Positions 53,677 through 61,244 of a stretch of DNA of 64,000 nucleotides are shown here, in pieces. Made by a program: the position numbers and the translations under genes. Source of the DNA: Blautia argi (GTDB taxonomy: Bacteria; Bacillota; Clostridia; Lachnospirales; Lachnospiraceae). The notes below the pieces were generated by a model. It saw only the letters and a program-made list of their open reading frames with translations, ran no database searches and was not told the origin of the DNA. Where the stretch lies: NCBI RefSeq assembly GCF_003287895.1, contig NZ_CP030280.1:350001-414000 (forward strand), read 5' to 3'. How positions within the stretch are numbered: the first letter of the stretch is position 1; every line of letters starts with the position of its first letter.

Positions 53677-54140
53677 CAGGAAAATGGATATTACATATGG
53701 TGATGCTGGGAATATGCAGCGCAGAGGATTACAGAGAAAAAAGGATTTCTTCATGGAAGTTACTTTTGTATGCAGGGCTCGTATTTTTGTATGGAATCTG
53801 GGAATACAGCACACAGGGAGAAGAACATGGAAGATGGATACTGAGTAGTATTTTGGGCAGTATTCCAGGAGCTTTTTTACTTATCACCGGTAAAATATCT
53901 CAGGAAGCAGTGGGATACGGAGATGGTCTGGCCGTATTGCTCATAGGAATTTCCATGGGTTTTTGGGAAGCGCTGGGGATTCTTTTTACAGCCAGTGTGG
54001 GAGCATGTTTTGTGTCACTGTATTTAATATTGCGTCGTAAGTGCGGACGAAAAAGGCAGATAGCGTTTCTTCCTTTTTTATTTTTGGGAATGGCAGGTGC
54101 GGGACTATGGACAGGGGCTTTGAAAATCGGAAAGCTATGA
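53673..54140 (+). CDS. Second prepilin peptidase-like protein (A24)
   Basis: A 155-residue polytopic protein of the A24 family. The first active-site Asp is in CSAEDYREKRISSWKL, and the second motif is GYGDGLAVLLIGI. Two A24 proteins in one Tad operon suggest divided substrates, for instance the Flp pilin versus TadE-like pseudopilins. The ATG at 53673 is chosen because it overlaps the preceding stop as ATGA and has GGAGG upstream. It overlaps the following gene in the same way. Confidence 0.8.
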   Translation: MTGKWILHMVMLGICSAEDYREKRISSWKLLLYAGLVFLYGIWEYSTQGEEHGRWILSSILGSIPGAFLLITGKISQEAVGYGDGLAVLLIGISMGFWEALGILFTASVGACFVSLYLILRRKCGRKRQIAFLPFLFLGMAGAGLWTGALKIGKL

Positions 54141-54541
54141 AGCGTCTGAAGGGGAGTTATACTGTGGAGATGGCTTTGATAAGTGGGGTATGGCTTTTGG
54201 TTGTGTTTGCGTCATTGCTTTTGATTCTGGGAAGTATGCAGAAGGTGACGGATACGGCAGCGGCAGCGGAGGCTGCTGTGTATGGAAGCGGGAAGGCAGT
54301 CAATAGAGTATCTGACGGCGTAGATGCGGCAAGGAAGAGAGCCGGAATGACAGGAAAGAGCTACAGTATAGCGGGAAGCAAAAGAGAGATTACCGTGACC
54401 TTTGATCATAAGCTGCAGATACCGTTTCAAAATTTGGAGTGGAGAAGATCAGAGATCTTGAGAAGTAAAGTTATACGTCCGGTTTTATTTATAGAAAAGG
54501 TGCAGAAAGCCAGAAAAATAAGGGATATGCTTGTACCGTAG
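54137..54541 (+). CDS. Second TadE-like pseudopilin
   Basis: A 134-residue protein with the TadE-type leader MKRLKGSYTVEMALISGVWLLVVFASLLLILGS and an exported tail (TAAAAEAAVYGSGKAVNRVSDG, about 47-68). The cleavage site would precede the YTVEMALI segment. The ATG at 54137 overlaps the preceding stop (ATGA); a longer open frame lies inside the neighbouring gene. It is probably a minor pilin. Confidence 0.75.
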   Translation: MKRLKGSYTVEMALISGVWLLVVFASLLLILGSMQKVTDTAAAAEAAVYGSGKAVNRVSDGVDAARKRAGMTGKSYSIAGSKREITVTFDHKLQIPFQNLEWRRSEILRSKVIRPVLFIEKVQKARKIRDMLVP

Positions 54542-54560
54542 AGGAGAGGAGGCAGAAGGC

Positions 54561-55868
54561 ATGGAAGTTTCATATAAACGGAGTATGAGCTGCAATTATA
54601 TTATCCTGCAGGGGTCAGAAGGAGAGGCTTTAAAGACTTATCAGACCCGTATTTTGCTGGAGAATCAGATGCCGGGTCTGCTTCCCTGTAAGCACCAGAA
54701 AATAGATGGGAAGGAGCATTTTTATTATGAAATTACAGGTTGTCAGACCTTATATCATCTGTTTGAGAACCGAAAATTTTCCAGGAAGAACCTGGAAACT
54801 CTTTTTCTGGCGGTTGTCCGAATGATGGAAAGTTTGGATCAGTATTTAATGAGCAGAGATTGCCTTTTGCTAAATCCGGCATACATTTATCAGAATCTGG
54901 ATACAGAGGATTATCTGTTTATGTGGTTTCCACTGGGAGAAGAATGCGCAGATAAAGAATTTCAGAATTTAACAGAATATATACTTCCCCGTATTGATCA
55001 TCAGGACGAGGCTGCAGTAACAATGGGCTATAGTGTTTATAAAGAGGCTGTGGAGATTGGGCTGAAAACGGAACGTATAAAGGAACATATTTACGGAGGC
55101 ATGCAGGAAAAGAAGGAAAGCAGAAAGGAAGATTCCGGGGACAGGGAAGATACGCAGAAGGAATGGGAACGTCAAAAAATTCTGGATAATTTTTATAATG
55201 ATGAAGAGGAGGCTGAAGACAGATTTTCTTTAAAAGAAAAGATTTTTGCAGGCACGGGTTTGACCTTGATTTTGGCCTTATTTTTCTTACTGCGTAATGT
55301 GACTGGAATTTCCATAGGGAAGATTTGTCTTGTCGTTGCTGTATTTATAGCTATTCTGGGTGGAGGAGCAGGAATCTGGTATTTTTTGGAGAGTCGAAGG
55401 AAAGAAGGACGGGGATGGGATAAATCGTATAAAAACATTGGTACTGAAGAAGATGAGGAAGAGGGAGAAGAAGAAACAGAGGGGCGTGAAAGTGGGGAGT
55501 TTATACCGGTGGTACAGCCGGATTACGAAGAGGTGGGAAAGACAGTGGTGCTGTATGGTGAAAAGGAAAGTATGCCGTATTTAAGGCAGGCAGATACCGA
55601 GTATGGCAGACAATATTTTTTACAAAAAGAAGTAAATTTGATAGGAAAGAAAAGGGAGTGTGTGGATATATGGCTTAATATTCCCACTGTCAGTCGTATA
55701 CATGCGAAAATTGTAAGAAAAGCAGAAGGCGATTTTTTGGTTGATTTGAATTCCAGAAACGGAACTCTTTTAAATGGCAGATATTTGAATCCGGAAGAGG
55801 AATATCTTCTGGAAGACGGAAGTACGCTTGTTTTTGCAGAGAGCAGATTTGTTTATTGTGGCTCATAG
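54561..55868 (+). CDS. DUF6382 and FHA domain membrane protein
   Basis: A 435-residue protein. The N-terminal DUF6382 region (about 1-175) is followed by an acidic linker and two membrane helices (about 232-250 and 255-280). A second acidic linker precedes a C-terminal FHA domain (about 350-432) with its signature KKRECVDIWLNIPTVSRIHAKIV and LNSRNGTLLNG. FHA domains bind phosphothreonine, so this last gene of the Tad operon may link pilus assembly to Ser/Thr kinase signalling. The ATG at 54561 has GGAGG upstream. Confidence 0.82.
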   Translation: MEVSYKRSMSCNYIILQGSEGEALKTYQTRILLENQMPGLLPCKHQKIDGKEHFYYEITGCQTLYHLFENRKFSRKNLETLFLAVVRMMESLDQYLMSRDCLLLNPAYIYQNLDTEDYLFMWFPLGEECADKEFQNLTEYILPRIDHQDEAAVTMGYSVYKEAVEIGLKTERIKEHIYGGMQEKKESRKEDSGDREDTQKEWERQKILDNFYNDEEEAEDRFSLKEKIFAGTGLTLILALFFLLRNVTGISIGKICLVVAVFIAILGGGAGIWYFLESRRKEGRGWDKSYKNIGTEEDEEEGEEETEGRESGEFIPVVQPDYEEVGKTVVLYGEKESMPYLRQADTEYGRQYFLQKEVNLIGKKRECVDIWLNIPTVSRIHAKIVRKAEGDFLVDLNSRNGTLLNGRYLNPEEEYLLEDGSTLVFAESRFVYCGS

Positions 55869-55884
55869 TATACTTTTGTATATC

Positions 55885-55913
55885 TTGCATTGAGAAATAA
55901 AAAGTTTTATAAT
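55885..55913 (+). promoter_or_regulatory. Promoter of the rhomboid gene
   Basis: TTGCAT at 55885-55890, a 17-base spacer and TATAAT at 55908-55913. A start near 55920 makes the first in-frame ATG (55922) leaderless, which supports the later ATG at 55970. Confidence 0.7.
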
Positions 55914-55969
55914 ATCAATATATGAAATACTGCGAAGGTTTTTATGAAAAAAAGAAAAGGCGGAAGAAA

Positions 55970-56635
55970 ATGGAGCAAAGTAATAGGCATGGACAGCCGC
56001 CCTCTCAGGGAACTGCAAATGAAATCCGGCAGTTTTTAAGAACCAGAAAAAGAGTTCCGGTAAATACTGGACTGATTTTGATAAATATCCTGGTGTTTTT
56101 GGCAGTAGAACTGACAGGTTCCGCACTGGATACCAGCCATATGCTACACTGGGGTGCGGCTTATGTGCCGGATATCCTGCAGCAAAAGGAATATTATCGA
56201 CTGATAACAGCAATGTTTCTACATTTCGGAATACAGCATTTATGTAATAATATGTTGGTGCTTCTTTTTCTGGGTGATTGTCTGGAACGCAATGTAGGAA
56301 AAATAAAGTATTTTTTGATTTATTTTCTGGGAGGAGTGGGCGCTAACTGTCTTTCTGTATGGCTGGAACTGCAAAATGGAGAATATTTTGTTTCAGCGGG
56401 TGCATCGGGAGCAGTATTTGCAGTTATTGGCGCTTTAATTTATGTAGTCATTGTCAACAGAGGAAGAATTGAAAACTTTACTACCCGGCAGTTAATTCTT
56501 ATGGCAGGTCTGAGCCTTTATTTTGGTGTGACCAGTACAGGTGTGGATAATGCAGCACACTTTGGCGGCTTTCTTTGTGGGTTTTTGCTGGGGTTGCTGT
56601 TGTATCGAAAGCCAGTAAGAAAGAGCTTTCAATAA
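55970..56635 (+). CDS. Rhomboid-family intramembrane serine protease
   Basis: A 221-residue, six-helix membrane protease. The catalytic Ser146 lies in GASG, with His197 in NAAHFGGF, plus the HFGIQHLCNNMLVLLFLG loop. It may cleave single-pass membrane proteins; the substrate is unknown. The ATG at 55970 is preceded by GGCGGAAGAAA and fits the promoter position. It converges on the histidine kinase gene with only three bases between stops. Confidence 0.88.
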   Translation: MEQSNRHGQPPSQGTANEIRQFLRTRKRVPVNTGLILINILVFLAVELTGSALDTSHMLHWGAAYVPDILQQKEYYRLITAMFLHFGIQHLCNNMLVLLFLGDCLERNVGKIKYFLIYFLGGVGANCLSVWLELQNGEYFVSAGASGAVFAVIGALIYVVIVNRGRIENFTTRQLILMAGLSLYFGVTSTGVDNAAHFGGFLCGFLLGLLLYRKPVRKSFQ

Positions 56636-56638
56636 AAC

Positions 56639-57337
56639 TCAGGCAATCGGAAGCAGGATTTTAAATTCTGTCCCTTTGTTGGGAGCAGATGTATAAGAGA
56701 TAGTGCCTCCATGTGCAATGACAATGCGTTTGCAGATTGCCAGGCCAAGTCCTGTTCCTTCCTGTTTATGTGTAATAAAAGGCTCGAAAAGTGTGCTGCG
56801 GTAATCGTCAGGAATGCCTTCCCCGGTGTCTTTGACAGAAATATGTACCATGTCATGATCTGCTGTTAAAGAGCATACAATAGAGCCTTTTGAATCCATG
56901 GCTTCCATAGAATTTCTGAGCAGATTTAATATGAGTTGTTGGAGTTTTGTCTTATCTGCATATATGGGAGGAATGGAGGAATCTGTTGTCAGGGAAATGG
57001 AAATGTTCTGCTTTTGGCAAGCCGGAGTAACAGAAGCAATGATTTCGTGAAAGAGTGGTGCAAGTTCTAATTTCTGCATGTGAAGCCTTCCGGAATTATT
57101 AAAGGCAGAAAATTCATTTAGCAGAGCTTTTAAAAAGTCCATATTTTCTATGATTTTATCCCAACAGTAATCCTGAGAGATTTCCGGGTGATGATTTTCT
57201 AAGAGCTGCAAAAAACTGTTGATTAATGCAACAGGATTTCTGATTTCATGAGATATTTGAGATAAAGTAAACTGGTGCTGCGCTTGAAGCTCTTGATACA
57301 ATGTTTTGTAATCAGGTGTTATGTTTCTTGAAGACAT
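56639..57337 (-). CDS. Soluble sporulation-type histidine kinase
   Basis: A 232-residue kinase with no membrane or sensor domain. HisKA begins almost at the N-terminus with His30 in LSQISHEIRNPVAL. The HATPase domain shows LILNLLRNSMEAMDSKG, VKDTGEGIPDDY, FEPFITHKQEGTGLGLAICKRI. The HEIRNPxxxxxxFLQLL and FEPFxTTK-like wording is that of KinA/KinB-type orphan kinases that feed Spo0A, but no regulator gene is adjacent, so this is inference. The promoter at 57371-57399 and the Spo0A-box-like site at 57421-57435 lie upstream. Confidence 0.82.
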   Translation of the reverse strand: MSSRNITPDYKTLYQELQAQHQFTLSQISHEIRNPVALINSFLQLLENHHPEISQDYCWDKIIENMDFLKALLNEFSAFNNSGRLHMQKLELAPLFHEIIASVTPACQKQNISISLTTDSSIPPIYADKTKLQQLILNLLRNSMEAMDSKGSIVCSLTADHDMVHISVKDTGEGIPDDYRSTLFEPFITHKQEGTGLGLAICKRIVIAHGGTISYTSAPNKGTEFKILLPIA

Positions 57338-57370
57338 AAAGTTGAGAACCCCCTTATTTTTTTCAATAGT

Positions 57371-57399
57371 AGTGTAGCACTGATGGTTTTAAATAGCAA
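57371..57399 (-). promoter_or_regulatory. Promoter of the histidine kinase gene
   Basis: On the minus strand, TTGCTA (57399-57394), a 17-base spacer and TACACT (57376-57371) with extended TGC. Confidence 0.6.
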
Positions 57400-57420
57400 T
57401 GAAATTCATAGGACAAAAAA

Positions 57421-57435
57421 TGTCAAAATTCGACA
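57421..57435. promoter_or_regulatory. Spo0A-box-like palindrome
   Basis: TGTCAAA at 57421-57427 and TTCGACA at 57429-57435 face each other. The second is an exact match to the reverse of the TGNCGAA 0A box and the first has one mismatch. It lies between the divergent kinase and HIT genes. A separate ATATCCG/CGGATAT inverted repeat is at 57450-57472. Confidence 0.5.
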
Positions 57436-57494
57436 AAAGAGGAGTAATAATATCCGTTTTAAATTCGGATATATTAATGAAAGGAGAAATGAAA

Positions 57495-57903
57495 ATGAAG
57501 GACTGTATTTTTTTGTAACATTGCAAATGGCGAAATTCCGTCTGCCACTTTATATGAGGACGAGGAGTTCAGAGTGATTCTGGATTTGGGCCCGGCAAAC
57601 AAGGGTCATGCATTGATTTTGCCCAAAGCGCATTATGAGAATTTATATGAACTTCCAGATGAACTTGCGGCGCATGCGATGGTGCTTGCGAAAAGAATCA
57701 TCACGAAAATGAAAGAAGTTGTAAACTGCGACGGTTATAATATTGTGCAGAACAACGGAGAAGCAGCAGGTCAGACTGTATTCCACTTTCATATGCATTT
57801 GATTCCCAGAAATCAGGGCGATCATGCAGGAATTACATGGAACGCAGGGACCTTAACTTCTGAGGACAGAGATGAAATTCTGACAAAGTTTTCAATGGAA
57901 TAA
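57495..57903 (+). pseudogene. HIT-family nucleotide hydrolase, frameshifted
   Basis: A histidine-triad protein that hydrolyses nucleoside phosphoramidates or dinucleotides. The ATG at 57495, behind AAAGGAG, reads MKDCIF, then a run of seven T (57508-57514) shifts the frame. With six T it continues CNIANGEIPSATLYEDEEF, RVILDLGPANKGHALILPK and the triad QTVFHFHMHLIPR to 57903, a 135-residue protein of normal length. The uninterrupted 3' frame from 57574 lacks the N-terminal CxxC-like segment. Confidence 0.85.
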
Positions 57904-57905
57904 AA

Positions 57906-58485
57906 TTGGATATACAAAAGATGACAGAGGAAAAATTTCGTGAAATCTATCATCAATATTATCAACTGGTGATAAAAGTTGTATATAACGTGCTGCATGA
58001 TAAAGGCTTTTCCGAAGATATTTGCCAGGAGGTATTTCTTGCCTTTTTAGAGAAAGCAGATTCTCTTGAAGAACAGTATTATAAGCAATGGCTTCTGGTA
58101 AATGCCAAAAGAAAAGCAATTGATTTTTGCAGAAAATCATATCAGGTACATGAAACAACTGCAGCAGTACCTTCACAAGATGAAAACGGACTCCGGACAC
58201 AGAGCATTCTGTGGGCTTCCGACAGAAAGGATACCTGTAAGTCTGCGGAAGATGAGGTAACTCATAAAATGGCACTGAATGAGCTGACAGGGAGATTGTT
58301 TGAAGATTTAGAAAAAAAAGAACAGCACCTGGTATGAAATTGTTATGAAGATGAATGTAGAAGGAGAAAGTGCAGAAGAAACAGCCCGTTCTCTTGGCAT
58401 CTCAATAGAAAATCTGAGAGCCAAGAGGCACAGGATAAAAGTATGGATAAACAAATATTACAGAGAGCAGTTCGAAAATTTGTAG
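57906..58485 (+). pseudogene. ECF-type RNA polymerase sigma factor, frameshifted
   Basis: A sigma-70-family regulator. Region 2 is seen in FREIYHQYYQLVIKVVYNVLHDKGFSEDICQEVFLAFL and WLLVNAKRKAIDFCRK. After a run of eight A (58312-58319) the frame is lost. With seven A it continues NSTWYEIVMKMNVEGES and the region 4 helix-turn-helix AEETARSLGISIENLRAKRHRIKVWI to 58485, a total of 192 residues. The TTG at 57906 starts two bases after the HIT stop. The DUF4367 gene at 59640, which looks like an anti-sigma factor, is its likely partner although murG lies between them. Confidence 0.82.
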
Positions 58486-59553
58486 TTATTTGTTTACTGC
58501 ATTTTCAAATAGTTGAACAATTTGCTCGATGGAGTTCTGTTGTTTGCTGGAAGACATTGCGGTGATGTAGGATTCGCGGTTTTCGTATAAATCGCGTACT
58601 GCATCTAACAGACTTTCTTTTGTAATTTCTTCCTCCTCCAGAACCTTGCTGTATCCCAGACGTTCAAAGGAATGTGCATTTAAAATCTGGTCGCCGCGGC
58701 TTGCGCGGGCAGAAAGAGGAATCAGAAGATTGGGTTTATTCAGTGCACTGAGTTCACAGATAGCGTTAGCGCCTGCACGGGAAATTACAATATCCGCAAG
58801 GGCGAATAAATCGGCCAGTTCTTTTTTGATATATTCGTATTGTACATATCCTTTGGTGTTATTTAAGGAATCGTCCAGCTTGCCTTTTCCGCAGAGATGA
58901 ACAACCTGGAAGTCCTCAAGAAGCTGAGGAAGAATAGCTCTGACTGCATCATTTACAGCAGCAGCGCCCAGACTGCCTCCTATAATCATGATAACAGGTT
59001 TGTCAGAAGAAAATCCTGTGAATTTTCTTGCCCGTTCAGGGTTTCCGGACAGCAATTCCTGACGGATGGGTGTGCCGGTAAGAACAGCTTTTTCTTTTGG
59101 AAGGTGTTCGACAGTTTCCGGGAAATTACAACATACTTTAGTGGCAAAGGGAATGGAAAGCTTGTTGGCAAGTCCGGGTGTCATATCTGATTCATGGATA
59201 AAGGTAGGAATTTTTTTCCTGCTTGATGCGATAACAACAGGTACTGTGACAAACCCTCCTTTGGAGAATACGACGTCGGGTTTTAATTGTTTCATAAGTT
59301 TTTTTGCTTCAAAGAAGCCTTTCAGAACTTTGAACGGGTCAGTGAAATTTTTGACATCGAAATAACGTCTTAGCTTACCTGAAGAAATTCCATAGTAAGG
59401 GATTCCCAGTTCTTCGATGAGTTTTTTTTCGATTCCTTCGTAAGAACCGATATAGGAAATCTGGTAACCCAGTTCTTTTAAACGTGGAATCATTGCTATA
59501 TTTGGGGTAACGTGTCCGGCAGTACCACCGCCGGTAAGTACGATATGTTTCAT
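58486..59553 (-). CDS. murG: UDP-GlcNAc:lipid I N-acetylglucosaminyltransferase
   Basis: A 355-residue GT28 glycosyltransferase that makes lipid II at the inner membrane face. It shows the N-terminal loop [14 protein letters not shown], the second glycine-rich loop [25 protein letters not shown], and the C-terminal donor site [24 protein letters not shown]. The ATG at 59553 has AGGAGG six bases upstream; the frame is open a further 23 codons without a ribosome site. Its stop codon abuts that of the sigma-factor gene with no base between. It is separated here from any dcw cluster. Confidence 0.95.
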   Translation of the reverse strand: MKHIVLTGGGTAGHVTPNIAMIPRLKELGYQISYIGSYEGIEKKLIEELGIPYYGISSGKLRRYFDVKNFTDPFKVLKGFFEAKKLMKQLKPDVVFSKGGFVTVPVVIASSRKKIPTFIHESDMTPGLANKLSIPFATKVCCNFPETVEHLPKEKAVLTGTPIRQELLSGNPERARKFTGFSSDKPVIMIIGGSLGAAAVNDAVRAILPQLLEDFQVVHLCGKGKLDDSLNNTKGYVQYEYIKKELADLFALADIVISRAGANAICELSALNKPNLLIPLSARASRGDQILNAHSFERLGYSKVLEEEEITKESLLDAVRDLYENRESYITAMSSSKQQNSIEQIVQLFENAVNK

Positions 59554-59639
59554 GGTGTTCCTCCTGATTGGTTCAAAATAGTAGCTATAAGATAATATGA
59601 TACACTTGTCAGGAAAAGTCAAGGAAAGATAGGAGTTTC

Positions 59640-60587
59640 ATGGGTAAATTAAAAGAAAAAAATAAAGATAAAATATCTTCTTTACCCCGGGAATTAAGTG
59701 ATGAAGAATTCAATCAGTGGATTCATGAGCGATTTCTGGAGGAGGCTGCGGATATTGAAAGCGAATTGAACAGGATTCCTGATTCCGAAGACTGGAAGCC
59801 GACAGATGAAAAATTTCAGGCGCTGATGAGTAAAGCCAGAGAGCAGGGATTTTTTGAAGAGAACAATTCTGCAGACAGTAGAGAGATAGATGATAGAGAA
59901 GCAATTACAAAAGAAAAAACATTAAAAGAAGAAAATGTAAAAACAGAAAAACTGAATATGGAAGAAAAGGCAGAGAACAGGAACTGCCGTAGAGAAGGTG
60001 GATATTGGAGAAGGAGAGTGGTAAAATATGCTGCTTATGCTGCAGTGACGGTATTTGGGATTTTTGGCGTCAGCATGAGCAGCGAGGCAAACAGGACTTA
60101 TGTTATGCAGGAAGTAAATAAGCTGATTGGGAATGATGTGAGTACCAAGGTCAATAATAGCGAAGTCATGCAGTCTAATAGAACAGAGGCGGAGGCAATT
60201 AAAAGTATTGAAGATGCTTTTGATATTAAAATGCCGCAGCTGTTTTATATGCCAGACGGTATGGAATATATGGATTGCAGTATTGATACAGAGGCGCAGA
60301 TGGCTATTATGCAATATACATATGGTGAACAGATTGTTAATTGGTTGATTGTTTCCAATGATAAAGAATCCAGTAGATACTCTCAAGGATATAAGGGAGA
60401 ACATGTGGAACTTATAGAGAGTAGTCTAACATTGAATCTTAAATCTGAATTGTGGGAAATGAAAGAAGAGGGAGATGAAAAGGAAACTTATACATTACAG
60501 TGGAATTATAAGAATGTATATAATCAAATTTTTGGAAAAATAGAAAAAAGGGAAATAATAAGGATAGCTCAAAAATTAGCATATTAA
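59640..60587 (+). CDS. DUF4367 membrane protein, likely anti-sigma factor
   Basis: A 315-residue protein. The N-terminal cytoplasmic part (about 1-125) is acidic and Lys/Glu-rich (EEFNQWIHERFLEEAADIES). A single membrane helix lies at about 128-152 (VVKYAAYAAVTVFGIFGVSM), and an extracytoplasmic DUF4367 domain follows (about 185-312, LFYMPDGMEYMD and QWNYKNVYNQIFG). DUF4367 proteins often accompany ECF sigma factors and behave as anti-sigma factors. The presumed sigma gene ends 1.15 kb upstream, with murG on the other strand in between. It is followed by a secreted DUF6147 protein. Confidence 0.75.
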   Translation: MGKLKEKNKDKISSLPRELSDEEFNQWIHERFLEEAADIESELNRIPDSEDWKPTDEKFQALMSKAREQGFFEENNSADSREIDDREAITKEKTLKEENVKTEKLNMEEKAENRNCRREGGYWRRRVVKYAAYAAVTVFGIFGVSMSSEANRTYVMQEVNKLIGNDVSTKVNNSEVMQSNRTEAEAIKSIEDAFDIKMPQLFYMPDGMEYMDCSIDTEAQMAIMQYTYGEQIVNWLIVSNDKESSRYSQGYKGEHVELIESSLTLNLKSELWEMKEEGDEKETYTLQWNYKNVYNQIFGKIEKREIIRIAQKLAY

Positions 60588-60602
60588 TTAATGGAGGGAA
60601 AA

Positions 60603-61070
60603 ATGAAGCGTCTAAAAAAATATATGTTAGTATTATTTTGTGTGATTTTTGCTACAATAGGAACAACTACAGGTATAAAAGCAGATAGTGGTATGAATAG
60701 TGAAGAATTAAGAAAAAATAGTTCCACAACCACACTGGAAAATAATGCAAAAGGGAATATTTTAAATCAGGGCACAGCAAGTATATCGGATAATGAAAAC
60801 GGAACGGTTAATGTATACGGAGCTGTGTTCGGAAGTGTCGTTTGTGATAAAATGATTTTAGAAATAACTCTACAGAGATATTCAAATGGCTCATGGATAA
60901 ATGTGAAATCATTTTCAGATACAGCATACAACACTTCTTTATTGACGAAAAGTTATAATGTGAAAGTTGCAAAAGGATATTCGTATCGAGTAAAAGCTGC
61001 ATGTGTAGCACAAAAAAATGGGGTTTCTGAGAGTAGAGTGCCCATTACCGATGGCATTTGGGTAGATTAA
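60603..61070 (+). CDS. Secreted DUF6147-like protein
   Basis: A 155-residue exported protein. The signal peptide is MKRLKKYMLVLFCVIFATIGTTTGIKA, with cleavage expected after the KA. The mature part is a Thr/Asn/Ser-rich linker plus a small beta-sandwich-like domain (VNVYGAVFGSVVCDKMILEITLQR, SYRVKAACVAQKNG) typical of the DUF6147 family. Function unknown. GGAGGGAAAA precedes the ATG at 60603. It lies 15 bases after the DUF4367 gene, so it is probably cotranscribed and perhaps part of the sigma regulon. Higher A+T than its neighbours. Confidence 0.7.
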   Translation: MKRLKKYMLVLFCVIFATIGTTTGIKADSGMNSEELRKNSSTTTLENNAKGNILNQGTASISDNENGTVNVYGAVFGSVVCDKMILEITLQRYSNGSWINVKSFSDTAYNTSLLTKSYNVKVAKGYSYRVKAACVAQKNGVSESRVPITDGIWVD

Positions 61071-61174
61071 CCTCTCCCATTTCCAGAAAAAGCCACACCA
61101 TTCTATAAACTGTCTACTAATTTACAGTTATTTCCAAACTCTGCTTATTTCTTTCTAAAAATTAAATAAATTTC

Positions 61175-61203
61175 TGTCAAAACTCCCTTTGTTGGGGTAT
61201 AAT
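61175..61203 (+). promoter_or_regulatory. Promoter of the beta-CASP gene
   Basis: TATAAT at 61198-61203 with TGTCAA 17 bases upstream at 61175-61180. The remainder of 61071-61174 holds nothing recognised. Confidence 0.5.
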
Positions 61204-61244
61204 GAGTATAGCAATATTCATTTTACCACAAAGGGGGTTTTCTT

